Shown here piece after piece: positions 18,302 to 26,676 of a stretch of 49,368 bases of DNA (the first letter of the stretch is position 1; each line of letters starts with the position of its first letter). Source of the stretch: Planctomycetota bacterium (GTDB taxonomy: Bacteria; Planctomycetota; Planctomycetia; Isosphaerales; Isosphaeraceae); the NCBI GenBank assembly GCA_021791715.1, contig JAJYWB010000043.1, forward strand, positions 1 through 49,368, given 5' to 3'. Under the pieces are notes generated by a model. The model had not been told where the DNA came from, searched no databases, and saw only the letters and a program-made list of their open reading frames with translations. The translations under genes were made by a program, and so were the position numbers.

Positions 18302-19654
18302 ATGGGGCCGGCTTTCGATATTATTTACTTGTTTTTACTAGTTTTATGTTCGCCGATCCTGATGTATCGGGCGATTCGTCTCGGTAAATATCGCGACGGG
18401 TTCGTCGAGAAGGTGCTGGGTCGATCGCCTCGACGTATCGGCGACCGTCCCTGCGTTTGGTTCCACGCGGTGAGCGTGGGCGAGGTTCTGTTGCTTAAGC
18501 CGATCGTCGCCGAACTGACGCGCCGAGGCCCCGATCGCGATATCGTCATCTCGACGACGACCCCGACGGGTCTTTCGGTCGCGCGGCGAACATATCCAGA
18601 CATTGTTACATTTTATGCTCCGCTCGATCTGAGCTGGGCGGTGCGTCGAGCGATCGCGCGGATCAGGCCGACGGTGCTGGCGCTTGTCGAGCTTGAGGTT
18701 TGGCCGAATCTCGTTCGCGAGGCCAAACGCAACGGCGTGGGGGTGTTGATCATTAACGGGCGTTTAAGCGCTCGGAGTCATCGCGGTTACCGGAGGCTTC
18801 GCGGTCCTCTCGGGCCGACCTTCAAGCGACTCGACGCGGTCGCCGCGCAAACGCCCGAATACGCCGCGCGATTCGTCGACCTCGGCGTTCCCGCCGACCG
18901 CGTTCGCGTGACGGGTTCGGTCAAATTCGACAACCTCGAAGCGGATCGTGAAAATCCAATAACGCTTTCACTTCAAGATGAATTGGGGTTATCGGAGAAT
19001 CAAACGATTTTCGTCGCCGGGAGCACGATGGAGGGAGAGGAGGAGGCGGCGTATTCGGCGTATCTCGCCGCCCGTCGCGAATATCCCGAACTTCGGCTGA
19101 TTCTCGTTCCGCGCCATCCCGAGCGATGCGATCGCATCGCCGCCATGATCGAGAAGCGCGGAGGTCGAGTCGTCCGCAGAAGCGGCGGGCCAATCGACGC
19201 GCAATCACTCTCTTCGACAAATCCTCCCGTTATATTAATCGACACCGTCGGCGAGCTTTCGGCGATTTGGGGGCTGGCGCGGATCGCGTTTGTGGGAGGG
19301 AGCCTGTTCCCCGGCCGAGGGGGTCAAAACATGATGGAGCCCGCTGCGTACGGCGCCTCGGTGATCTTCGGCCCGCACACGACGAATTTCCGCCGTCCCG
19401 CCGAGCAGTTGCTCGAACGTCGGGGCGCACGGTGCGTGAAAAACGAGCGTGAGCTCACCGCGGCGCTGCTGGACGATCTGAGAGATCCCGAATCGATCGA
19501 CCGTCGAGGCCAAGCGGCTCGAACGTTCGTCACGGCGCAACGAGGCGCCGCGGCGCGGACCCTCGCGGAAATCGACCGATTGCTCGATAACGGCCGATCC
19601 GACGGTCGACAAGCGAATCGACCGGATCGCGACAAGGTGTTAGAACACAACTAA
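18302..19654 (+). CDS. waaA: 3-deoxy-D-manno-octulosonic acid transferase
   Basis: Adds KDO sugars to the lipid A precursor at the inner face of the cytoplasmic membrane. The 450-residue protein starts with a hydrophobic anchor (FDIIYLFLLVLCSPILMYRA), has the donor motif WFHAVSVGEVLLLKP, STTTPTG, the VELEVWPNL acceptor-side segment with its catalytic glutamate, NGRLSARS, and the C-terminal GT-B signature SLFPGRGGQNMMEPAAYG followed by FGPHTTNFR. Start ATG 18302 with AAAGGA upstream, chosen over an in-frame codon at 18188. It shows that this organism makes a KDO-lipid A outer membrane. Confidence 0.95.
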   Translation: MGPAFDIIYLFLLVLCSPILMYRAIRLGKYRDGFVEKVLGRSPRRIGDRPCVWFHAVSVGEVLLLKPIVAELTRRGPDRDIVISTTTPTGLSVARRTYPDIVTFYAPLDLSWAVRRAIARIRPTVLALVELEVWPNLVREAKRNGVGVLIINGRLSARSHRGYRRLRGPLGPTFKRLDAVAAQTPEYAARFVDLGVPADRVRVTGSVKFDNLEADRENPITLSLQDELGLSENQTIFVAGSTMEGEEEAAYSAYLAARREYPELRLILVPRHPERCDRIAAMIEKRGGRVVRRSGGPIDAQSLSSTNPPVILIDTVGELSAIWGLARIAFVGGSLFPGRGGQNMMEPAAYGASVIFGPHTTNFRRPAEQLLERRGARCVKNERELTAALLDDLRDPESIDRRGQAARTFVTAQRGAAARTLAEIDRLLDNGRSDGRQANRPDRDKVLEHN

Positions 19655-20077
19655 GTTATTGATTAATTTTTATGCTTCAACTTAAGAGTCTTCGTCGGTA
19701 TCCGCTTCGAGCCGTTCGAACATCTTTTGAGCGAACCGATGGAGAAATGATATTAGCCCGACGAGCGATCGATTTTCCAATTAATTGCTCAATTAAAAGA
19801 ATTCATACTATTTACATAAGAAAATCACCGGCGTTCCGAATCGGTATGATCGCGGCTTCACCGAGTCGGCGACGTCCACGATATCCCGCCGAATTCACGG
19901 AATACTTTTCGGATCGACTTTTCGCATTCGATCGAGGGTTTTTACAAACATAATTAATTTACATATATTAATCGAATGAGACAATCTCCTCTCCGATCGC
20001 GAATCGAACGAAACGATCGACCCACAATTTAAATTTTATCTATCTATATTTTTATATAAGGATGCGATCGTCGCCGA
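19655..20077. other. AT-rich intergenic region
   Basis: About 420 bases, notably AT-rich compared with the surroundings (especially 19760-19810 and 19930-20065). It lies between the ends of two converging genes, so it is unlikely to hold promoters for either. No gene is supported. Confidence 0.5.
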
Positions 20078-21400
20078 TTATCTTTGTCTCCTCGTGTGCG
20101 ATCTCGCGTTCCAGAGACGATCGATTCGCTCGGCGACGACCCGAGCCCAAACGCGCGAACCGAGCGGAGAAAAATGACCGTCGCCGTATTTCCCATTGAA
20201 CAACGGACTCGTCGTCGGGCGCTCGTCGCGACTCGCGAGCTCGGCCGTCACTCTCAGATTCTCGTTGATAAACGCGTCGGTCGGGTCGAGGAAATACATC
20301 CCGCTCTGCCCCAACAAATCGGCGATTCGGCCCGGATAATTCCCCTGACGTCGCCGCGCCCCGAGCTGCTCCTCCGCGGGCGAAGCCACAAATAAACACG
20401 GCGTATCACGCCTGGTGCGACAATATTGCTCGATCTCGCTTATCCAATAAGACGTCTCGGCGAAATCGCCGAGCCCGCGCTCGATCAGATCGTAAACCCC
20501 GCCGCAATCGTTGGCGAAAAAACCGACGACCACAAAATCGGGATCGAATCGATCAAAATAATACTTCAACGTATAATAATACTGTTCGAACGAATACCCC
20601 AAACAGCCCGTATTGAGCACCGAGACGCTTCGCTTCATCCGATCTTCAAGCGAGTGGATCAGCACGTTCGGCGGAGCGTCGGCGTCGCCGACGAGAAGAC
20701 CCTGCATGAACGAATCGCCGAGAACTAAAACGCGGAACGACGCCTTCAGATCGGGCTCGCCGCCGCGGCAGCCCCACGAGTTCGTATTCTCGACCGATTC
20801 GTCGACGACGATCGCCTGCGTGTGGGGGATCGCCGCACGCACGTCGGGAGTATCGGGAACCTGAAAGAGAAAAAGCCCTGGTATTTTTTCGGGAGGGACG
20901 ATTTGCCGCAACCAGATCGATCGCGTGCTCGGCCTCAATCGATACGACCGTCCCGTATCGTCGTTTTCAAAGACGAGTGAAGATAAGACGAACGTTTGAT
21001 CAAAATTACCCCAGCGGACGATCGCCGAATCGGGGTCCATCGCCGAAGTTTTGAGCAGATTTTGGAGCGAAGGAGAAGACTCGGCGTAGCGACGGCGGAA
21101 TTCACCACGCGCGAGGTCGACGCCTCGTTCGCGTTTGATCTTCCAAAGGCGATCGATCTCGGAGCGATCGGGAGCGAGCCCGAACGCCCACCGCCGCGCT
21201 TCCCAAAACGCCCTCGTCCACGCGACCCGCGCCGCGTGGCGTCCCGCGGGAACCGCCGCGACCGCGATCACGATCAAAAACAGCGTCGATAAAACAATCG
21301 TCGCCTTGAACCGACGCTCGCGCTCGATCCTCCGCGCGATAAATCGAAACGTCAATTGACGTTCCTTCTTCGATTTTTTAAAAGCGAATGATAACTTCAT
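20078..21400 (-). CDS. Membrane-anchored SGNH/GDSL-like hydrolase
   Basis: A 440-residue protein with a basic N-terminus and one membrane segment (about residues 33-53, IVLSTLFLIVIAVAAVPAG). The C-terminal half has the SGNH blocks: VLVLGDSFMQG (nucleophile serine), a glycine in LNTGCLGYSFEQYY, VGFFANDCGG (block III N-D) and DGHFSPLGSRVWA with the D-x-x-H dyad. Members hydrolyse ester bonds, often acyl groups on surface sugars, outside the cytoplasm. The substrate is not evident. It starts six bases after the methyltransferase stop and so is probably cotranscribed with it. Confidence 0.82.
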   Translation of the reverse strand: MKLSFAFKKSKKERQLTFRFIARRIERERRFKATIVLSTLFLIVIAVAAVPAGRHAARVAWTRAFWEARRWAFGLAPDRSEIDRLWKIKRERGVDLARGEFRRRYAESSPSLQNLLKTSAMDPDSAIVRWGNFDQTFVLSSLVFENDDTGRSYRLRPSTRSIWLRQIVPPEKIPGLFLFQVPDTPDVRAAIPHTQAIVVDESVENTNSWGCRGGEPDLKASFRVLVLGDSFMQGLLVGDADAPPNVLIHSLEDRMKRSVSVLNTGCLGYSFEQYYYTLKYYFDRFDPDFVVVGFFANDCGGVYDLIERGLGDFAETSYWISEIEQYCRTRRDTPCLFVASPAEEQLGARRRQGNYPGRIADLLGQSGMYFLDPTDAFINENLRVTAELASRDERPTTSPLFNGKYGDGHFSPLGSRVWARVVAERIDRLWNARSHTRRQR

Positions 21401-21406
21401 CTGAGG

Positions 21407-22081
21407 TTATTTAAGCTTGATCGTCCAGAGGGTTCCTTCGATCGGTCGGCCGTCGGCGTTTTTGGCGGCGACGGCGGTCGGGATCGCCGAGAGCCCTCGT
21501 TCGGCCCAGATCGGTTCGAGGCGTTGAGCCGCGACGCGGAACGGCGTGGTGAGCAGCGCCTCGCCGCCGGGTTCCAAGATCGCCGCGATCAACCCGGCCA
21601 ACACGGGCGCGTTGGCCGTTTCGTACAACAAATCGGCGCCGAGGACGAGCGGGTAGCGAATATCGGGGGGGAATCGCCAGTCGAGCCGTTCGGCGGTCAT
21701 TCGAGAAGCGTCCAGCCCGCTCAACGCGACGCTCTTTTCAATATAAGCGAACGGCGCGTCGTCGTAATCGGTAAAATGGACGAAAAGTTCGCGACCGAGC
21801 GCGACAAGCCCCGCGAGGCCAAGGCCGCAGCCGATTTCGATCGCTCGAGTCCCCGCGATCAAAGACCGCTCGGCGACGACCTCGGCGAGCAAAAACGCCC
21901 CCGGCCAATGCTGCGCCCAATACGGAGCGTAACCGTCGGCGGCGTTCCGCGCCAGAACCGACGGATCGTCGAGCAGCCGATCGGGATCGGCCGGCGCCGC
22001 GACGCGAATCGCGCGACCGCCGAAACGAAACGAATCGGTCCGCTCGGGTCCAAAATATCGGCCGGACGACGACTCTATCAT
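21407..22081 (-). CDS. Class I SAM-dependent methyltransferase (lysine/nicotinamide methyltransferase-like)
   Basis: A 224-residue Rossmann-fold methyltransferase. The SAM-binding motif I is AIEIGCGLGLAGLVAL, motif II is HFTDYDDAP, and LVLGADLLYE matches the D-x-x-Y region of the METTL/nicotinamide-N-methyltransferase-like group, many of which methylate protein lysines. The approach PYWAQHWPGAFLLAE before motif I fits that group too. Start is the ATG at 22081. It lies 157 bases downstream of the sulfur-type operon and directly before the SGNH hydrolase gene. Its target is not known. Confidence 0.85.
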   Translation of the reverse strand: MIESSSGRYFGPERTDSFRFGGRAIRVAAPADPDRLLDDPSVLARNAADGYAPYWAQHWPGAFLLAEVVAERSLIAGTRAIEIGCGLGLAGLVALGRELFVHFTDYDDAPFAYIEKSVALSGLDASRMTAERLDWRFPPDIRYPLVLGADLLYETANAPVLAGLIAAILEPGGEALLTTPFRVAAQRLEPIWAERGLSAIPTAVAAKNADGRPIEGTLWTIKLK

Positions 22082-22238
22082 GCACTTTATCTTTCATCAG
22101 AACATATTTAAGAATAATTAAACTCGGATCTCCTTATGTGAAGTTCGACCCGAAGAGATTAAAACAATCGAAGTTTCTTGAGAGAGAACCGGAGAATCGC
22201 CGGGGCGCGATCGTTCCGCGTCGCGTTCGATATCGATC

Positions 22239-23510
22239 TCAGCCGCCGCAACCTCCGCTGATCTTGACGACGGGCTTCTCGAATTTCACCTTGGGGGTGA
22301 ACTTGGGGATCGGCGTGTTCCAGGGATCGGGATCGGCGGCGGCGTAATGCGACCCGAGCGCCGCGGCGAAGCGGTATCTAAGCGAATCCGCGGCCGACGA
22401 GGCGGAAATCGCCTCGATCTCCCCTTTTCCGTAAACGGCGATCCACTTGTTGATTCCGCCTTCAAGGATATAAACGTTGCGCGCTCCATGCGCGATCAGC
22501 TTGACCGCGGCTTGATTCGCGGCTTCTTCTTCGTTCGACATCACGACTTTGATCGAATCGGCGGACAGTTTTTTGATCCAAACCGGGTCGATCGCCGCGA
22601 GCGGTTCGCGTTTGGCGTCGGCCAGGTGAAACAAATTCCAATCGGATTCGTCGCGTACGTCGATTAAATTGAGCACGATTTGATTATTTTGCATGAGCGA
22701 GAGGAGTTCGGCGCATTCGATGTGTCGCTCGCGGCTTGCGATCAGCGCTTCGGCTCGTTTCCGCGCTCGTTCCAAAGCGGGGTTGGGAACGACCTGAGAA
22801 ACGACCGCGAGGCCGATCCCCGCGGTTAAAAGCCCCGCGGCGAGCCTCGGCAAGCTCGAACGACGGGGCGCGATTCCGCTCGCCCCCTCGATCCTGGAAT
22901 CCTCGATTCCGGCCGGGTTCTGCTTCTCGGCGCGATTCATCCACGCTTCAATAAATTCAACACCGCTGAACACAAAAACGGCGATGACGATCACTCCCAA
23001 AACGACGATTCCGTCGCTCAGTCCCAGCCGTTCGGGAATCGTCAGTCGTCCCAGAAATCCCGCGTGTTCCCAAAACGCATGAAAATAAGATACGGTTTCG
23101 CCGAAGAGGAAGATCCCGAGCAGGCATCCCAAAAAGAAAACGAAGCCGTCGAGTTTGAGCGTCGACGCCGCGACGACCGACGTCCCCGGGCAATACCCGC
23201 CGATAATGAACCCCATGCCGAGGAGGATCCCGCCGATAAGTCCGGGCCAAACGTAGGTGGGATTCACCCAAACGCGGTCGAAATCGAGGATTCCGATTCC
23301 CGAAGACCAAAAAATCAGCGTCGTCGCGACGACGATCGCCGTGAACATCACTTTAATCACCGATTGATCTTTGAGATAAAATTGCGCCGAGAGTTTACGC
23401 GAATCGCCGAAGCCGGCGCGTTCGAGAATGAAGCCGAACGCGAAGCCGATCGCGAGGCTCGAGGCCGCGACTCCAAAGCCGCCGTATTTGGCGAGATCGA
23501 GCGGACCCAT
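22239..23510 (-). CDS. YeeE/YedE sulfur transporter fused to a cysteine-less rhodanese domain
   Basis: A 423-residue fusion. Residues about 1-195 form a YeeE/YedE (TsuA-like) half-transporter with six hydrophobic segments and the motif IGGYCPGTS, whose cysteine in characterised thiosulfate transporters passes the substrate. After a linker and another membrane segment (SLPRLAAGLLTAGIGLAVVS), a rhodanese domain follows (LIDVRDESDWNLFHL ... YILEGGINKW). At the active-site position the expected C-x5-R loop reads VVMSNEEEAA, so the catalytic cysteine is missing. The protein ends in GGCGG. It is the last gene of the cytochrome operon, six bases after the other half-transporter. Confidence 0.9.
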   Translation of the reverse strand: MGPLDLAKYGGFGVAASSLAIGFAFGFILERAGFGDSRKLSAQFYLKDQSVIKVMFTAIVVATTLIFWSSGIGILDFDRVWVNPTYVWPGLIGGILLGMGFIIGGYCPGTSVVAASTLKLDGFVFFLGCLLGIFLFGETVSYFHAFWEHAGFLGRLTIPERLGLSDGIVVLGVIVIAVFVFSGVEFIEAWMNRAEKQNPAGIEDSRIEGASGIAPRRSSLPRLAAGLLTAGIGLAVVSQVVPNPALERARKRAEALIASRERHIECAELLSLMQNNQIVLNLIDVRDESDWNLFHLADAKREPLAAIDPVWIKKLSADSIKVVMSNEEEAANQAAVKLIAHGARNVYILEGGINKWIAVYGKGEIEAISASSAADSLRYRFAAALGSHYAAADPDPWNTPIPKFTPKVKFEKPVVKISGGCGG

Positions 23511-23516
23511 AATCGT

Positions 23517-24059
23517 TCACCTCCATAAGCGTCTAACGAAATAAGCGAGCGAGTAGCCGCCGGCGAACACCGCGAACATGAACAGCCAACTTCCCACCGA
23601 AAGGACCGCTCCGCCCGAGAGCGCTTGCCCCGAAGTGCAGCCGCGTCCCCATTCGGCGCCGTAACCCATCAAAATTCCTCCGGTGAGCGCCGCGGCGAGC
23701 CGAACGGGAATCGAGACGCGCGGACCTCGATAAATCCGAGGGCGAAATCGCCCCGCGAGCGCTCCCGAAAGAGCCGCTCCGAAGACCGCGCCCAGCAGCG
23801 TCCAAAGGATCCAGTGGTTGAGAGCGGAACGCCACGGACGCGCCAAACCCGCGAAAAAACCGTTGTGATCGACATGCGTGGGAGAAACCGCGTCGACCGC
23901 GATCGCTGTCAATCGGCTCATCCCTCCCGAAGCTCCCAGGCCGTGTCCCGTCACGTAATTGGAGACGAAGAGTAAAACGCCCAACATCACTCCCGCGAGA
24001 TAGGGATCGACGTAGCGCTCGGCGGGAGGCTCAGGAATGTGATTCGCTTGCCGGCTCAT
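23517..24059 (-). CDS. YeeE/YedE family half-transporter
   Basis: A 180-residue membrane protein with about four to five hydrophobic segments. It carries ASGGMSRLTAIAVD and the C-terminal cysteine motif GAEWGRGCTSGQALSGGA, which corresponds to the second cysteine motif of YeeE-type thiosulfate transporters. With the next gene it supplies the two halves that are fused in E. coli YeeE. The ATG at 24059 is preferred because GAGG lies just upstream; it overlaps the end of the cytochrome b gene by 29 bases, so translation is likely coupled. Its likely role is import of thiosulfate or a related sulfur compound. Confidence 0.88.
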   Translation of the reverse strand: MSRQANHIPEPPAERYVDPYLAGVMLGVLLFVSNYVTGHGLGASGGMSRLTAIAVDAVSPTHVDHNGFFAGLARPWRSALNHWILWTLLGAVFGAALSGALAGRFRPRIYRGPRVSIPVRLAAALTGGILMGYGAEWGRGCTSGQALSGGAVLSVGSWLFMFAVFAGGYSLAYFVRRLWR

Positions 24060-24675
24060 GTGAATCCTCGATTTCATCCCAGCCGACGATCATGGCGCGG
24101 ATCAGCGTCAGGGGGGTCGGCCCCGTGGTTGTTAAATAAATGTGCACGATTAGAAACGCCGCGAACAGCCACGATCCCGCGGCGTGAATCGCGGCGAGCG
24201 ATCCGAGATCGAAAAACGACGGAAAGCTTTCGGGCCTGTGCTCCATCCCCCACATCAAAAGCCCCGTCGCGGTTTGCAGCGGCAGCAAAAGATTCAAAAT
24301 AACCAGATACGTGATCTTTTGCAGCGGATTGAGCTTGTGCATCGGCCCGCGCTCGAACGGATGCGGGTCGCCGCGGAAGATTCCGCGAACATAGTAATTC
24401 GCCTGCCGCACCGCGAGCGTGATGAAATCGCGCGGCTCGGGAAGAAATTGACGAATCTCACCCGTCGTTAAATGATAAAACAACGCCAAAAACGCATTCC
24501 CCGTCAGCAACAATCCGAGCACGTTGTGAATCGTGATCGCCGTATGAAAATCGGCGAGCCCGAACCATTCGGGCCGACGCATCACCGCCCCCGTCGCCAT
24601 CAAAGTAAGTATGCACGCGGCCTGAAACCAGTGCCATATACGCTCGTACAATGTATAAAGATATACGCGTTTCAT
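24031..24675 (-). CDS. Di-haem cytochrome b (thiosulfate reductase/hydrogenase cytochrome b type)
   Basis: A 214-residue integral membrane cytochrome b561-like protein with four hydrophobic segments. Candidate haem ligands are H15 in RIWHWFQAAC, H50 in TIHNVLGLLL, and the two histidines in AIHAAGSWLFAAFLIVHIYL. Such subunits exchange electrons between the quinone pool and periplasmic cytochromes or reductases. It lies three bases after the heptaheme cytochrome gene and overlaps the sulfur transporter gene, so in this operon it most likely gives quinol electrons to the two multihaem cytochromes. Confidence 0.9.
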   Translation of the reverse strand: MKRVYLYTLYERIWHWFQAACILTLMATGAVMRRPEWFGLADFHTAITIHNVLGLLLTGNAFLALFYHLTTGEIRQFLPEPRDFITLAVRQANYYVRGIFRGDPHPFERGPMHKLNPLQKITYLVILNLLLPLQTATGLLMWGMEHRPESFPSFFDLGSLAAIHAAGSWLFAAFLIVHIYLTTTGPTPLTLIRAMIVGWDEIEDSHEPASESHS

Positions 24676-24678
24676 TAA

Positions 24679-26676
24679 TCATTTCGCCTTTCGCGCCGCG
24701 CGAAACCGCAACCCGCCGTGAATCAGAACGCCCAGAAGCGCGACGAGATCGACCGCGATCCCCGCGGAGTCGACAAATCGTCGACGATCACGTCCCATGA
24801 TATAATAACTCGATGCGGTCGGTCGCGGTTCGTAGCTCAACCGTCCCGATCGATCGACCGCGAGTTCGCCGTTCCATATAACGTTCGCGTCGGCGACGAC
24901 GACGGGCTTCGCGCCCGCTCCTCCCGGAACGTATTCGGAGAGATCGATCGGTTTGGTCAACCGCGATCGTTCGCCGTGGCAATCGACGCAGCGACGCGTC
25001 GCGAATTCTCCCGACGTCGTTCCGTGATGCAGGCCGTAAGGTTGAATCTCCCCGCGAATCCGCGGGTTTCGCAATCCTAAAGCCTTCAAAACGCCGGCGA
25101 CGACCTCGGCCTTCGCCGCGGTATCGAGTCGCTCCTCCGCGGCCTCAACCTTGCCGTCGCGGTCGTCGTCCAAAATCGCTTTCACCTCGGGTCGATAATC
25201 GTTTTCTTGATAAATCGCTTGTTTCAAGATATTAAGGTCGACCGGCGCCGGAGGATCTCCCGCGGTCCAATACCATGTAACGATAAGGTTATATGGAGTG
25301 AGCTTGCGCGATCCGTCGTGTTCGATCCGGGGGAGCAAAACGGGGTCGAACCCGGCGAGGGGGGTCGAGACGCGATGCGGATCCCCCTCCGCCGATCGGT
25401 AAGCGACGCGCGGTTCGCCCGATCGATCGGGAAACGTCCAATCGGTTTGAGATCGCGCGGGAGCGTAAACGCGCGGGACGTGACACGTCTCGCAATTCAT
25501 CGCCCGCATATGCCTACGCGAATAAGGAAGCCAATCGTGCCCCGCCGCGGGATTGTGGCAGTTTTCGCACCGGCGCATCGTCCCCGCGAACCGACGCGCC
25601 GACGTCCCCTGCACCGTGTTCCCCTTGGCGAGATCATGATCGGGACGAGCCAGGTATTCGCCGAGATCGAGACGCCGAGGCTCGAATACAAGATGTTTCG
25701 GCCGATCGCGCGCCGTCCCCGAAAAGAACGCGGGATTGTTGATCGTATTATGACAACTCGAACATTCGAGCAAACGTTCCGCGTGAACGTCGAACGATCG
25801 CGACAACAAATCTTTACCGACGAGATTCAAGCCCGAATCTTTAAGACGTTGCGGCGAGAAGATCTGTCCTTTGGTTTCAAGCCCCCAAACCCGAGAATTC
25901 GTGGGAAGAACGACCGGTTTCGACGCGTCGGCGACGAGCCCGTGACAAAGACCGCAGTTTTTACTCGTCGAAAGCCGGGGGATCGTTTCGTCGCCGATCG
26001 GTTCGCCTTCGGATGAGAATCGACTCGCATTCCATTTCCAGCCGTCGACTTCTTTTTTCACAAGACGTGTGGAAGCGAGCGTCGCGGTGTTCACCCAATC
26101 GAACGAGCCCGACTTCAGCGCTTCGCGTCGCGCGTTCATATCGGGCGAGGCGATGTGGCAGAGAAAACAATCGAGTTCGACTCCCGAAGCTCGCGCCGGC
26201 CCCCCTCCGACGTGGCGATCTCCCATTTTCATCAGCCAATCGCGAACTTCGAGATCGGGACCGCTCGGCCCGTAACTTAGAGGATCCCACCGACCGAAGA
26301 GCCCGGGACCGAGATCCCAAGGCCGACCGTCCAAGGCTTTACCGATTTCCACGCGTTCGTCCCATCCGGCGGATGCATGATAATTATGCGCCTCGATATA
26401 TTGCGCATCATGACATGCTCCGCACGTTCGCATCGTCGATATCGGAGCGCCCGATCGAACGACCGGTTTTCCCAGCTTATCGAGCATTTTGAATTTGGGA
26501 TGCATCGAACGAATCGGCGCGGGCGCCTCCGAGTTCGAAGAGTTCGCTTCGGACGAGGCCGAGCGATCGACAAGGGACGCGTCGTTCCGCGGCGAATCCG
26601 CGGCTCGAACCGAACCGAAGACCCCAAACCCGACGGTCGCAAAGATGAAGAACACTGAGCGCGAGAAACGAATCAC
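24679..26676 (-). CDS. Heptaheme c-type cytochrome with C-terminal membrane anchor
   Basis: A 665-residue exported cytochrome. It begins with a signal peptide (VIRFSRSVFFIFATVGFGVFG) and has seven CxxCH haem sites: CGACH, CFLCH, CGLCH, CSSCH, CENCH, CETCH and CVDCH. A hydrophobic segment near the C-terminus (IAVDLVALLGVLIHGG) probably anchors it to the membrane. The start is the GTG at 26676, which overlaps the stop of the octaheme gene as GTGA and is preceded by GGGGAG; a longer frame into that gene is rejected. Its likely role is electron transfer between the cytochrome b and the octaheme protein. No close functional homologue was identified. Confidence 0.88.
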   Translation of the reverse strand: MIRFSRSVFFIFATVGFGVFGSVRAADSPRNDASLVDRSASSEANSSNSEAPAPIRSMHPKFKMLDKLGKPVVRSGAPISTMRTCGACHDAQYIEAHNYHASAGWDERVEIGKALDGRPWDLGPGLFGRWDPLSYGPSGPDLEVRDWLMKMGDRHVGGGPARASGVELDCFLCHIASPDMNARREALKSGSFDWVNTATLASTRLVKKEVDGWKWNASRFSSEGEPIGDETIPRLSTSKNCGLCHGLVADASKPVVLPTNSRVWGLETKGQIFSPQRLKDSGLNLVGKDLLSRSFDVHAERLLECSSCHNTINNPAFFSGTARDRPKHLVFEPRRLDLGEYLARPDHDLAKGNTVQGTSARRFAGTMRRCENCHNPAAGHDWLPYSRRHMRAMNCETCHVPRVYAPARSQTDWTFPDRSGEPRVAYRSAEGDPHRVSTPLAGFDPVLLPRIEHDGSRKLTPYNLIVTWYWTAGDPPAPVDLNILKQAIYQENDYRPEVKAILDDDRDGKVEAAEERLDTAAKAEVVAGVLKALGLRNPRIRGEIQPYGLHHGTTSGEFATRRCVDCHGERSRLTKPIDLSEYVPGGAGAKPVVVADANVIWNGELAVDRSGRLSYEPRPTASSYYIMGRDRRRFVDSAGIAVDLVALLGVLIHGGLRFRAARKAK

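Noticed and set aside
19672..19953. 93-codon frame after waaA
   Set aside because: AT-rich non-coding region, no ribosome-binding site and no resemblance to a protein family.
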